Shown here in pieces: positions 1-10,421 of a DNA stretch of 64,000 nt. Numbering within the stretch: the first letter of the stretch is position 1; each line of letters begins with the position of its first letter. The DNA is taken from contig JAMPIV010016258.1 in assembly GCA_024509875.1 (NCBI GenBank), forward strand, positions 310,001-374,000. Reading direction: 5' to 3'. This DNA comes from Oreohelix idahoensis (taxonomy: Eukaryota; Mollusca; Gastropoda; Stylommatophora; Oreohelicidae). Position numbers and translations under genes: made by a program. The notes below the pieces were generated by a model, which was not told the DNA's origin, ran no database searches, and was given only the letters and a program-made list of their open reading frames with translations.

Positions 1-226
1 ATTCTTGACTAGTATGAATGATAGCTACGTCTAGTGTCTAGGGATATGCAAGTGTGGTGTGATGGTACTTTAACAATAATACACATCTACACAAACAAGT
101 ATTAAGGTCTATGATTAAAGGAAATAACACCTGTGATAAATTTGTACAATTATTAATTTTCTGTATGACTTATTGGTACTGAACCTAGTATTCTTCCGGT
201 CAGGACTTTAAAATGAAAATAATTCA

Positions 227-423
<197 letters not shown>

Positions 424-437
424 AATATAAATTTTAG

Positions 438-1482
438 ATCCACAAGGACAAGTGTCCAAACAAATACTGTTAAATTATACTAATAGTGTTACTAAAATCT
501 GTCTATTACTGGTTTCTAACACTGGATGGCTGTTTGGGATTCTTGAATCACTCCCAGTCTCTTTAAAATACAATGTCATTGTTTATTTCACTGGGGAAAT
601 ATTTTATTTCTTGTATACATGAGTATGCTGATCTTAAAGCTGATGTACGGTTATGGTGCCAGATATTTTACTTATCTGGGCACACTCGAACAGTCTGTAA
701 ACTTGGTGTCACACAATTCCACTATGATAATGGCCAAAAGTAACAGGGTAGACTCTGCAGGTCCCTGTCACTACTGTGCATGAAATAAATTCTCACTGCT
801 TCTCCTAGTCATCTGACACCGGACTAGTGCCAGATAAAACCCTGTAATGATAAAACAATGTCTCCCTGTTGATATCTTACTTAGACTGTGTTTTATAAAT
901 AAAAGAGCATACATAAGAAAATAAAGAGCTGGGTCATATCCAATGGACCCATCCAACACATCCATTACACAGTGTACCTGAGTTGTTCACATGTCTCTCC
1001 TACAAAGGCGGCACTGCATCTGCAATAATATTATTAACCTTTCTTTTCTACCATACAATGGGATAGGTGAGCTGTGTCCCTCTGGTCACCTAAGAAAACA
1101 TTTTCATTCACAAAACATGTGCATTTACAAAACTGGCAATGTGTTTTATCTTAATTTCCTTCAGGCCCTGCACAAATCAGCTTGGGACCTGATTACTTAC
1201 AGTCATGATGGCAGCATCTCTCACTCACATTTTTAAACAAAATATATTTGAATAATATCGATCTTACCAGAAATTCAATGAAAAAACACAGGTACGTTGG
1301 ATAGCAGACTCCAGATGTACTGCTGGCTGAACTGTGTAGCCTTTTACTTTAATATATATATATATATATTGGCTTTACTAAAGCTAATCACTTTTTCACA
1401 GAAATACACAACGTCCTGCTCTAGGGACTATCTTCAACAAATGGCGTCAAGCCTTTGAATGTACCCAATAATATGAAGTGTT
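438..1482. other. No recognisable gene
   Basis: AT-rich sequence with only short, unconvincing reading frames. It has a small TA run near 1351-1370. I see no domain, RNA gene or repeat boundary here. Confidence 0.6.
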
Positions 1483-1975
1483 TTGACCAATGAAATATAC
1501 TGTTACGATTTCCCTTTCAAATTTTCAAAACAAAGGTCCAATTTCGGTCCAATGTTAGTGTACCTCTGTCGGTCTATCCGTCCGAACTTGGCATTCCCCA
1601 AAAACAGACTTGGTTTTGGCCTAACACTTACAAAATTATTCAGTTTGAGCCATCCCATAATTTTTTTTCCCTTCTTGTCTCCCCCTTTCTACAACCGACT
1701 ACTTGTACCCTTTCCGGCCTTTTTCAAGGACGTGTCAAAAAATGTTACCGTTAGTGCAAGTCCATCGAGCATGTATTCGGTCTGTCTGTACGAACAAATA
1801 CAGTCTTTTGTCCATAACTTTATTTCTATCTGTCGGATTTTTTATTCGAAAGCATATTACCCATCAGGACAAGACCAGCTCTTAGACTAGCTAACTTTTA
1901 TGATCCTAAACATATTAATAAGGAATTCCATATATTTTTCATTTTGGTGTTCGTTGTTTTCTAAGTCTCAACTAC
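1483..1975. repeat. Diverged relative of the Gmr1-like LTR
   Basis: This stretch shares ordered short blocks with the LTRs at about 54890-55270 and 61980-62360. They include ACTTGGTTTT, then CAGTCTTTTGTC, then AAAGCATATTA, then CTAA(C/T)TTTTAT followed by CCTAA(A)CAT. The order and spacing are similar and the intervening sequence is diverged. It is probably an old solo LTR or LTR fragment of a related family. The outer limits are uncertain. Confidence 0.4.
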
Positions 1976-2513
1976 TTGAATGTTATAAAAATCGCCTCAG
2001 ATCTTCCTTTTTCCCCATAGGAAGTAATTATGTGTGTGTGTATATATATTTTTCCATAGTGTGTCTGTGGTTATAGAATGTATTTGACTAGCGGGGTATT
2101 TTTAAATTTTCAAACTCGCGACACCGTTTTCGACACAGGCTGGCGGCATCATCTCGCACTGTTAGCCTTAGTAGCAAATTCAAGCGTCTACACTTGACCA
2201 GCCGGCAGCATGTGTCCGCTCTCTCCATCCTATGCGTTCGTGTGTTTTTTATTCTTTCTATCTTTCCTGGAACCACTACGCCAGTAGATTTTTCAAATTT
2301 TGACCGTTAACCCTTGACGGGCGCGTTATAAAAGCCAATACTACTAACGCGGCAATAAGGTTTCTCACTATATCTGTCCTGCTTAAATCAATGCGTTTTC
2401 TGGCGCGGGGAAGAAGACTCGTTACAACTTTACTAATTCTATTTCTAATGCTATTATTTTGACTTTATTATATATATAATTAATGATTTATCGCTGTATC
2501 AATGTACTTTACC
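1976..2513. other. No recognisable gene
   Basis: Non-coding sequence between the diverged LTR-like block and the truncated 3' end of the RTE-like LINE. Part of it may belong to the older LTR. No supported coding frame. Confidence 0.5.
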
Positions 2514-3402
2514 ACACTTACCAACCTCTCTCTTGCTGAGGAATCCTCGATTTATGGCCTGAAAAAGTCTCCCAGCTGCTGCTTTTCGAGTGGCCAACTC
2601 TTTTTTGATGCCTCCCTTTCGGTCTATAATAGCTCCAAGGAATTTAAAGTTGTCGACCTGCTCCAGGACCTGTTCTCCCAGCTTAATCTGATGTCTTCTT
2701 TCTTCTCTTGATATCACCATGGATTTTGTTTTAGAGCTGCTTATGACCATTCCTCTCTTCTCCAGCTCTTCCTTCCAGACTTGCAGGTTGGATTGGAGAT
2801 GTGCCTCTGATTTAGCAATCAGGGCAACATCATCAGCAAATGCCAGCTCTAAAATACGTACCTGTTTCATCTTCCAGTACCCCACTGAATACTTTCTTGT
2901 TCTCTCCTTACATGCCTTGATGACATCGTCGATGAGGAGTACGAAAAGATAAGGTGACAGGATATCACCTTGTCTTACACCAGTGGTGGTCCTGAACTCT
3001 TCTGCCTTATGGTTTGCTGTCCTCACATAATTTCTGCAAGACTTTTGGAAGCTCTATATAGCATGAATCAGACGTGCTGGAATGTTCTTCCTTGCCAAAC
3101 AGTCCCAAAGTTTGCTCCAGGGGACCCTGTCAAATGCCTTTTCCAGATCTATGAAACAAAGATGGATCTCACTCTTATACTCAAGGGCCTTTTTACTCAG
3201 CTGTCTGAGTGTGAAGATTAGGTCTTGAGTACTTCGGTTTGCTCGGAATCCGCACTGGACCTCATCCAATTGTGGCTCAGCTAGGCGTCGGAGTCTGCTC
3301 TAGGATTCTAGAGTAGATTTTACCAGGGACACTGAGAAGGGATATGCCTCTATGGTTTCCACATTGTCGATTGTCACCCTTTTTGAAAATTGGTGTTATG
3401 AT
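2514..3402 (-). pseudogene. RTE-like LINE reverse transcriptase, 3' portion (split by LTR element)
   Basis: Minus-strand translation gives RT motifs in order: QCGFRANRSTQD, then FIDLEKAFDRVPW, then TGVRQGDILSPYLF, then the catalytic FADDVALIA, then SSSKTKSMV and FLGAIIDRKG. It stops near SKREVG, so the C-terminal part present in sister copies is missing. The reading frame is broken around 3027-3053. At 3402 the LINE is cut by the LTR element and resumes at 18861, where the codons for the WEIAI / ITPIF junction rejoin across the TGAT target site. It belongs to the same family as the copies at 13280, 32299 and 33446. Confidence 0.9.
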
Positions 3403-3872
3403 TGTGACAGCGTCATCTTGAGATCTGTCGTTCTCGGCGCCAGCGCCATCTTGTCACTACGATTGCCCCCGTGGTTCATTGCCTGATTACCACATTATCT
3501 TCAAGAAGAAGATTTATTACAAGGCCACAATAAAGCCTACAAATTAGTTGTGTATATTTGGGTTTTTGCTCTAGAAATAGTTGTGTATATTTGTGTTTTC
3601 GTGCCTTCTAGAGCAGTAATCGCGAGTGTTATTTAAGTGGCCAAATTAATACGTGCAGCGCATTAAAGTCGAGTGATTAGCCCAGTGCCTATATAAAGAA
3701 TGCGATGGCCAGCAGCGGCTTTTTTAAGTATCAGTCCAGACAAGAGAAAACGAAACGAGGCGCCCTGTGTGGTTAGCAGAAGAACAAAGACATGACACGT
3801 GAGTTTGATTTTATAGCAGATTAACTTTAGTGATCTCGTTTTATTATTAGAATTCAGCGTGTCTGTTCTAAT

Positions 3873-3925
3873 TTTTTTTTTTTTTTTCGTACGCAGTGTG
3901 GTAACCACTACGCTAGCGCGGCTCC
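3873..3925 (-). mobile_element. tRNA-derived SINE head with poly(A)
   Basis: A 53-bp insertion present in this LTR and absent from the sister LTR near 9033. Read on the minus strand it starts GGAGCCGCG, contains TAGCGTAGTGG as in a tRNA A box, and runs straight into a 15-nt A tail. It is flanked by CTAAT at 3868-3872 and 3926-3930. Only the 5' tRNA-like part was inserted. It has no B box. Confidence 0.65.
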
Positions 3926-4189
3926 CTAATGTTTAATGAAATAGATAAAATGCTGTGTTTCCTAAGGAGATTTCTTCCAGGATATTTTATTTAGTCTTGA
4001 AATGATAGATGAGTGAAAATAATGCGTGGATAGGTTTTATTAGGCACGCTAAGCCCAAATCACATATGTGAAAGTTTAAGAGAGATTATTTCATTTCATC
4101 AGAAAGGCAAATATAGTATGAAACTATTTCATACATGAAACCAGGCAGAGAAGCGATCTATTACTTGAATTTAGATGATATTAACTGTT

Positions 4190-4275
4190 ATCAAGATGGC
4201 AGCCACGTGTTCATGAAAAGCATCTTGCGATGTGTATAAAGGCGGCGCGTCACGATGCGTGTGTATAAAGAAGAC
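4190..4275 (+). promoter_or_regulatory. Candidate LTR promoter
   Basis: In about 80 bp there is CAAGATGGCAGCC (a YY1-like motif), CCACGTG (an E-box), and two TATAAA boxes at 4235-4240 and 4264-4269. The same arrangement is kept in the 3' LTR at about 17452-17540. Assignment as the LTR promoter is inferred; no start site can be proven from sequence. Confidence 0.35.
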
Positions 4276-5040
4276 GCCAGTTTTATATTGTGTGAATTGA
4301 CACGTGGGTGAAAGAAGGTTAATATAATTTTTCCCAGTAATAGAAGAGAGAGTTGTCGTGTTAAATTTCCTTTAGGTGATGTATTTAGTTCCAGTTTTGT
4401 TAAAGTTAAGAATAATTATATTTTATTCTTTAATGTAAGAGTAATTTATTGTATTTCACGTTTATTGATTATTCTACTGTATATCTTTAGTGGGTTACTT
4501 TGAGTGAGGTGAGAATATGTATTTAGATTTCTGGAGAGCGCGAGGCCACTCCGTGGTGCGTAAGGCACGTTGAGACAAGTGTTTCTCTGTTTGCTCCCGG
4601 CGGAGCATGGAAACACCCATGCAGCTGGTGTCCATTACAGGCCCACAAGAAGCATTTTGATGCTATTGCAGTGGTTGTTTTGATAACGGTAACGATGTGT
4701 TTCATGTGATGAGTTCCCAATCTCATCAGGGGTCATATACGACACGCTTGTTGCCAGGCGCACCAGTCGTCACTCACGACATGTTCAGAGTGCAGGAACG
4801 AAAATTAAGATGGATCAGTTGCGAGGTGGTGTTTTATTCTCATTATTGAGAGTATTTGTTGTACATATCGTTGAATATCATTTTATGTCCATTTTATTAT
4901 TATTTAATTATTGTGATGTGTAGGATGGTTTGTGAGATCACGTGGGCTCACTTGCAGAGATATATCTCTCTTCTCCGCTCCTGAGGGAGCATGGGGCCAC
5001 CAGTGTGGTTCGCCTACGTATGAAGCATTCAGATGCTCGT

Positions 5041-5290
5041 ACAGTAGTAGTTTCGGTAGCAATCTGTGTTACATGGTGAGATTGCCAGCCTCATGCACAA
5101 CACCATACTAGTCTCATTGGACGACATGCATGAGTGTGTGAGTGTGTGATAGCTGAATGTGTGCTCTTGCAGTAGTGGTTTCGGTAGCAATCTATGTTAC
5201 ACGGTGAGATTGCCAGCCTCATGCACAACACCATACTAGTCTCGCTAGACGACATGCATGTGTGTGTGCATGATAGTTGAATATTCAGTT
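5041..5290 (+). repeat. Tandem duplication inside the LTR (about 128-bp period)
   Basis: The block beginning TTTCGGTAGCAATCT, followed by a shared stretch ending near GACGACATGCATG, occurs at 5051 and again at 5179 with few differences. The 3' LTR has the same duplication at about 18293 and 18418, so it predates the insertion. Confidence 0.85.
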
Positions 5291-5457
5291 TCACGCAGTG
5301 TGGAAGGGCAGTATGACAGGCGAGAGCATGGGGTTTCTGATTATTCAACTATTATGATTTTAACCAGTCGTTGCTTTGTTTGTGTCTTCAGATTAGCAAT
5401 CAAGCACTGGCTGGGTGTTTGGTGTTTGGTTTTGTTCGCTTTGTTATTTGTTTAATG

Positions 5458-6743
5458 TTTTGTAGCCGGGGCTGCAGTGGTTGTGTATTTACGGGTTGGT
5501 TCTGTGGTTGTTGTTGTTGTTGTTCCACACCCAGCTGTTGAAAATTTTGTAGTAAATCGTCCATGGTCTATGATCGCTAGTTATTCGCTTTATCAAAGAG
5601 AAGTGGTCACGGGCACCATATTACCTTCATGTAGCCGGGGCAGGTGTTCCTTAGGACTGGAACGGCACCATATTACCTTCATGTGGCAGTGCCGGTATAT
5701 GCAGTATTTTCAGTTTACTTTACAGAGAGCAGATGTTTAACTGGCCTAATCACCAGAGATTTAGATTTCTCTCTTAAATTTGTGTTACCAGGTTCGATTT
5801 TCTTCTCTTAGGTGTTGATGTAGCGAATTTAATTGAAATGCATGGATTTCTCAGCTAAATCTCAAAACTGTAGTAATTCACCTTTTCAACAGCGTTCGAT
5901 TTCATGCAAAACTTTTAATATCTTTCAGCATGAAACTTAAAATTTCAACAAAGTCTGGAATTCAGAACATTTTTACAATAATAAGTATAATAAAATTCTA
6001 TCATCTCATCAGATGCTTTCATCGATGCAAAAATCCCTTTTTTGCATCCTTGTCTCGTAGGCCTACTGAATTGTCAAATATGGCGAACCTTCTCATTCCA
6101 CCGTGTTCCTTCTTTTAAGTTACAGTCTTATTTTAGGTTCGACGACATTTACCCATCTCCTCAGATTTGTCCTTGATTTCTTTATAATCATAAGCATTCC
6201 TTGAGTTAAATGCTTTCCAACACAAGAATATTTTCTACTCTACATGGTTTGAGGTGTAAGACTATTTTTTGCAAATTGACTCAAATCCTCGAACCTAGTT
6301 CTGCTGCGACTAGGGTTGGGAGCTCTATTCAAAATACATATTTAACGATTGTCACTACTTACGCCAGTAAGAAATATATATATATAACCACTCAATGTCC
6401 TGAAATACACATTTTATAAGAAATGTTGAAGTTTGATTTTCTCAAACTAAGAAATATGTAGAGCTGGACCAGATACGATCTCTTGAGTTGCGCTCTTTCA
6501 TTCTACTGCCAAATGGCGTCGTTGTTCCACTTTCCCCGGGGTAAATCTGAGCTATCCGATTGGTCAGGGGAAATCACCCAATTATTAGAAATGGCGTGTA
6601 GAAGCGACTCTACCCTAAATATGTGACACTATTTATTATTTTCTGTTTCTCATAAAATATAAAATTATGGGGTGGTCTGTGCTTCCTCTGTCTTGTAAGA
6701 ATATAGTCTGTTTCCAAAGGAACAACTATGTACACGGCCACAG
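5458..6743 (+). other. LTR block missing from the 3' LTR
   Basis: The 5' LTR contains about 1.28 kb between AATGTTT and GTTTGCTTCGTG that the 3' LTR lacks; in the latter these two points are fused at about 18694. The block has no convincing gene. It contains a short direct repeat GGCACCATATTACCTTCATG at about 5612 and 5663. A shared GTTT at both junctions suggests a microhomology deletion in the 3' LTR, although an insertion in the 5' LTR is not excluded. Confidence 0.65.
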
Positions 6744-6906
6744 TTTGCTTCGTGTGTTTAAATGTCACTGATAGGGTTGTAGAAATAAATACAGCCCCTG
6801 CCTTAAGAATCCGAGTTTATTGTTGATTAGGGTCGGTTGCGAGTGTGCAAGAGAGTGATCAAATATCACAACATCATCATCATCCTCTCGCCCACCCTAT
6901 CACAAT

Positions 6907-6924
6907 TGGCCTCGTCGACAGGAT
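6907..6924 (+). promoter_or_regulatory. Putative primer-binding site
   Basis: TGGCCTCGTCGACAGGAT begins two bases after the 5' LTR end, the expected place and TGG start for a tRNA primer-binding site. I cannot name the tRNA. Confidence 0.5.
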
Positions 6925-6999
6925 AGGCAGACAGTGACATTGAGCAAACAGCAAGCGAACAAATATAGTAAACACCCAGCAGTGCATTCTTACAGCAAG

Positions 7000-7277
7000 A
7001 TGGCTAATGCGCCTGTGAAGATAGTATACGTGGAGGTGCCAGAGGTAAGGCGATTTGGTGGAAAGGCAAGTCCCACTTGGCAAGAGTTTGTGGAAGATGT
7101 AGAGGCCATATGGAAGGTGGCGCCCTTTGCTGCCGAAGATAAGGCAGACGTAATCTGGAACAACGTTACACCAGTGGTGTCTAGGTAATTACGGATACGT
7201 GGTGGAGCCAAGGCCAGCCCTGAGAAGTTACTGGAAATAGTGGAGGAAGCCTACAGTGACCAACCACTAGTCAATGA
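7000..7277 (+). pseudogene. Gag-like N-terminal region (broken)
   Basis: A start codon at 7000 opens a frame containing FGGKASPTWQEFVEDVEAIW. This resembles the start of Ty3/gypsy-type capsid regions, which follow the same 'SWQEF' style. The frame is closed by TAA at 7186-7188 but continues in phase with a capsid-like segment, SPEKLLEIVEEAYSD. The reading then has to shift frame after about 7278 to meet the downstream cold-shock ORF. The homology is by pattern only. It probably supplied the particle-forming part of a single Gag protein before the stop and frameshift. Confidence 0.55.
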
Positions 7278-8525
7278 GATGACCAGAATTTCCAGGCCGT
7301 CAGTCAGGGGCCTAGGGAATGTGCTGTTTTCTGTGAAGTCAAAAAGCCAGAGACACTGGTGCAGATAGCAAGTGCAGAAGCTCAGAATGAAGAGGAGGCA
7401 CTCAAAGCAGAATTATCGCTTCTAAAATCCCAGCTAGCGCAGCTATCACAGACCAGTTCGCCAGCACAAGAGGAGGTGCAGAGAAAGACAGCACCATGCC
7501 AACCGCGGAAACAACCGGAGCACGACGAGGGGTCGCGTGAGCAGGAACCTCAACTAGATCTTCTTGTACGTGAGAGTCAGGCTGTTGTCAACGAAAGATG
7601 TGAGCTGACAGTACCAACAAACGCAGTTGCACCGACAAGGCGACAAGGGGTTTGCAAGTGGTACAGTGTCCACAGGGGATGGGGATTTATCACGCCAAAT
7701 GATGGAGGTATTGATGTATTCGTACATCAGACCAAGATCTTCAGGAAGGGATTTAGGAGTCTGGCAAGGAATGAACGAGTAGCATTTGACAGCAAACCAT
7801 CTGTCCAGGGCATGGAAGCAGTCTTTGTATGCGGCATTGACGGTCAGGAATGTAAGGGCAGCAGGAGGCGACCCATGGCACAGAGGACGCCTAGAAAGAT
7901 AAGATGCTACAATTGTGGAGACCTGTCAGACCACAAGGCAGCCAAGTGCCCTCAAGGCCCGCTTCCGAAGAGATGTTTTCAATGCAAGTCCACTGAACAC
8001 TTGATATCTGCCTGTCCCTCAAGGAGCTCTTTCCCAAAGCGTACTGTCACAACTAGGTTGCCTTTATGGTGCAAGCCAAGAGATGGCCGTGACAACTGTC
8101 ACCCTAAGGGCGCCGAGAAAATTGGTCGTCGTCTAGGGGAGGAAACCCGTCCTAAGCAGATAGGAGGGAGTGCACATCAAGGTTCAGAAGAGGAGACTCA
8201 TCAAAAGCAGATTGTGGGGAATGTGGGCCACCGTCCACACAAAACGACTGTAAAACACGTCAGGAGCAACCCACCTTTAAAGTCGACAGCTGCATGCACT
8301 GACAAGAAGAAGTCACAAGCAAGCAGCGACGCTGTACAAGTGGATGAATCTTCTAGACCACAGCAACTGGCAGCCCGAAAACGTACAACTAGGGACATGA
8401 CGACCAAGAGGGTCCCCAGCCGGGTTGTACCTATTCCAAAAGCTCAGCCCAAAGCATCGCCGCCTAGAAAGAGTCATGCACAGCACCAACGATCTGAGAG
8501 GTTACAACTGAAGCGCCAGAGGTAG
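7278..8525 (+). CDS. LIN28-like cold-shock / CCHC zinc-knuckle protein of an LTR element
   Basis: Open from 7278 to the stop at 8525, about 415 codons with no obvious own ATG. A short helical segment (EEALKAELSLLKSQL) comes first. A cold-shock domain at about 7641-7860 follows, with the RNA-binding signatures GWGFI and VFVHQT. Two zinc knuckles come next: CYNCGDLSDHKAAKC, with one residue more than usual between the second Cys and His, and CFQCKSTEHLISAC. They are joined by a linker of about eight residues (PQGPLPKR). CSD followed by two closely spaced CCHC knuckles is the LIN28 architecture, and LIN28 binds let-7 precursors and mRNAs. The last third is Lys/Arg-rich and looks disordered. The likely role here is nucleic-acid binding within Gag; that is inference. 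The ORF ends only 39 bp before the 3' LTR. Confidence 0.85.
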   Translation, partial: DDQNFQAVSQGPRECAVFCEVKKPETLVQIASAEAQNEEEALKAELSLLKSQLAQLSQTSSPAQEEVQRKTAPCQPRKQPEHDEGSREQEPQLDLLVRESQAVVNERCELTVPTNAVAPTRRQGVCKWYSVHRGWGFITPNDGGIDVFVHQTKIFRKGFRSLARNERVAFDSKPSVQGMEAVFVCGIDGQECKGSRRRPMAQRTPRKIRCYNCGDLSDHKAAKCPQGPLPKRCFQCKSTEHLISACPSRSSFPKRTVTTRLPLWCKPRDGRDNCHPKGAEKIGRRLGEETRPKQIGGSAHQGSEEETHQKQIVGNVGHRPHKTTVKHVRSNPPLKSTAACTDKKKSQASSDAVQVDESSRPQQLAARKRTTRDMTTKRVPSRVVPIPKAQPKASPPRKSHAQHQRSERLQLKRQR

Positions 8526-8552
8526 TGATGTTGTCGGGACGACAACAAAATC

Positions 8553-8564
8553 AGGCGGGAAATA
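8553..8564 (+). promoter_or_regulatory. Polypurine tract
   Basis: AGGCGGGAAATA directly precedes the TGTGACAG start of the 3' LTR, the position expected for plus-strand priming. Confidence 0.5.
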
Positions 8565-9132
8565 TGTGACAGCGTCATCTTGAGATCTGTCGTTCTCGGC
8601 GCCAGCGCCATCTTGTCACTACGATTGCCCCCGTGGTTCACTGCCTGATTACCACATTATCTTCAAGAAGAAGATTTATTACAAGGCCACAATAAAGCCT
8701 ACAAATTAGTTGTGTATATTTGGGTTTTTGCTCTAGAAATAGTTGTGTATATTTGTGTTTTCGTGCCTTCTAGAGCAGTAATCTCGAGTGTTATTTAAGT
8801 GGCCAAATTAATACGCGCAGCGCACTAAAGTCGAGTGATTAGCTTAGTGCCTATATAAAGAATGCGATGGCCAGCAGCGGCCTTTTTAAGTATCAGTCCA
8901 GACAAGAGAAAACAAAACGAAGCGCCCTGTGTGGGTAGCAGAAGAACAAAGACGTGACACGTGAGTTTGATTTTAGAGCAGATTAGCTTTAGTGATCTAG
9001 GTTTATTATTAGAATTCAGCGTGTCTGCTCTAATGTTTAATGAAATAGATAAAAGGCTGTGTTTCCTAAGGAGATTTCTTCCAGGATATTATAATTTAGT
9101 CTTGAAATGATAGATGAGTGAAAATAATGCGT
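8565..9132 (+). repeat. 3' LTR of the CSD-CCHC element, segment 1
   Basis: Collinear with 3403-4030 of the 5' LTR, lacking the 53-bp SINE head. It ends at the left copy of AAAATAATGCGT (9121-9132), the TSD of the LINE insertion. Confidence 0.92.
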
Positions 9133-10134
9133 CTTCTTCTTCGATCCTTAACCACCGACCGTCAAAGCAGTCAGTGGCCATCACGCCTAGTGGCGTCTTG
9201 TAGGGCAACAACAAATTGATTCCACTTTGCACGATCGGTGGCCATCCTTCGTACAGTGCCCCAACTCTGGTTCATTCTTTGCATCTCAGCCTCCACAGTC
9301 CTCCGCCAAGTTGTTTTTGGTCGGCCTCTCTTTCGCTTTCCTTCAGGGGTCCAAAGCATAGCTGTTCTTGTGATGGCATCGGGGTCTCTTCTGAGGACAT
9401 GACCAACCCAGCTCCAGCGTCTGCCAGCTATGATGGTATGCATGTCCTCTTGCTTGCTACGAGTAAGCAGATCTTGGTTGGTGATGGTATTCGGCCAAAA
9501 GATTCGGTGAATTTTTCTTAGGCATGTTGTGTGAAAAGAGGACAATTTTGACATTTCCTTCTCTGTGACTCTCCAGCATTCCGCACCATAGAGAAGCACA
9601 GAAAGCACGCAACTCTGGTATAATCTTAATTTTGTGCTTGTGCTGTATTGGGAGGACTTCCAGATGTTATTTAGGCTAAAGAAGGCTGTTCTTGCCTTAT
9701 TCATTCTGATGTTGATGTCTTTGCCTGCCCCACCGTCTGGTGTTACTATGCTTCCTAGGTATGTGAAGGTATCTGTCTGTACCAGTTGCTGATTCCTTAC
9801 TGATATGGGCTCAGGGTTGCTCACATTGAGCGTCATGACCTCAGACTTCTTTAAATTGATGTTCAAGCCCACCTGCTGGCTAAATTTATTAAGTCTATCC
9901 GTTTTTTCCTGGATGTGTTGATGTGAATGTGCCAGCAGTGCAATGTCATCTGCATATTCCAGATCTTCCAATGTTGAAAATATAGTCCATCTTATTCCTC
10001 TTGGACTGCCCTCTATTGTCTGGCGCATCACCCAGTCTATGACTGTTAAAAATAGAGTGGTTGATAAGGGGCATCCCTGTCGTACTCCTGTCTTCACCTC
10101 GAAGGTTAGGTTGCTCTGCTTAACACTACACGTA
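9133..10134 (-). mobile_element. 5'-truncated RTE-like LINE (family A)
   Basis: A minus-strand insertion with a perfect 12-bp TSD AAAATAATGCGT (9121-9132 and 10135-10146). Its frame is open from the truncation to the stop near 9171. It contains TGVRQGCPLSTTLF, the RT catalytic EYADDIALLAHS, NINLKKSEVMTL, TYLGSIVTPDGG, LLYGAECWRVTEKE, WVGHVLRRDPDA and a basic GKRKRGRPKTTWRR tail. The 3' end carries a GAAGAAG tail. It is nearly identical to 20870-22283, so both copies are young. It lacks the endonuclease and the N-terminal RT and cannot act alone. Confidence 0.93.
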
Positions 10135-10146
10135 AAAATAATGCGT

Positions 10147-10303
10147 GGATAGGTTTTATTAGGCACGCTAAGCCCAAATCACATATGTGAAAGTTTAAGA
10201 GCGATTATTTCATTTCATCAGAAAGGCAAATATAGTATGAAACTATTTCATACATGAAACCAGGCAGAGAAGCGATCTATTACTTGAATTTAGATGATAT
10301 TAA
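10147..10303 (+). repeat. 3' LTR of the CSD-CCHC element, segment 2
   Basis: Continues the LTR after the LINE insertion and matches about 4030-4185 of the 5' LTR. It ends with the left copy of ATTAA (10299-10303), the TSD of the Gmr1-like element. Confidence 0.92.
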
Positions 10304-10421
10304 TGTTACGACATGTTTTAACAATGTCGTCTGCTACAGTGTGAGCACTTGTAGGATTGCACATTGGATGCTTGAGATGTTGTAACAATAATATCATCTA
10401 AATTCAAGTAATAGATCGCTT
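10270..10421. repeat. Hairpin at the 5' end of the Gmr1-like element
   Basis: 10270-10309 is the reverse complement of 10382-10421, 40 bp with one mismatch, enclosing a 72-bp loop. The arms contain the LTR target flank, the TSD-like ATTAA/ATAAT and the element end TGTTAC/GTAACA. The loop holds the first part of the 5' LTR. The target flank was therefore copied in inverted orientation into the element's 5' end. Confidence 0.9.

Larger units (their letters stand above)
3403..6904 (+). repeat. 5' LTR of the CSD-CCHC retroelement
   Basis: Begins TGTGACAGCG and ends CCCTATCACA. It matches 8565-9132, 10147-10303 and 17447-18856 in collinear order. At 3502 bp it is unusually long. It carries a 53-bp SINE-head insertion, TATA-like boxes and an internal tandem duplication. 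It also has a 1.28-kb block (about 5458-6743) absent from the 3' LTR. Confidence 0.9.

Noticed and set aside
1483..1890. A 135-residue coding region
   Set aside because: No domain; overlaps a diverged LTR-like repeat.
3398..3402. A 5-bp TSD ATGAT for the CSD-CCHC element
   Set aside because: With a 4-bp TGAT the element ends in the expected CA; the extra A is shared by chance with the element end.
7278..8525. A host lin-28 gene
   Set aside because: It lies between matched LTRs with PBS and PPT and follows a gag-like segment, and there are no introns or host flanks.
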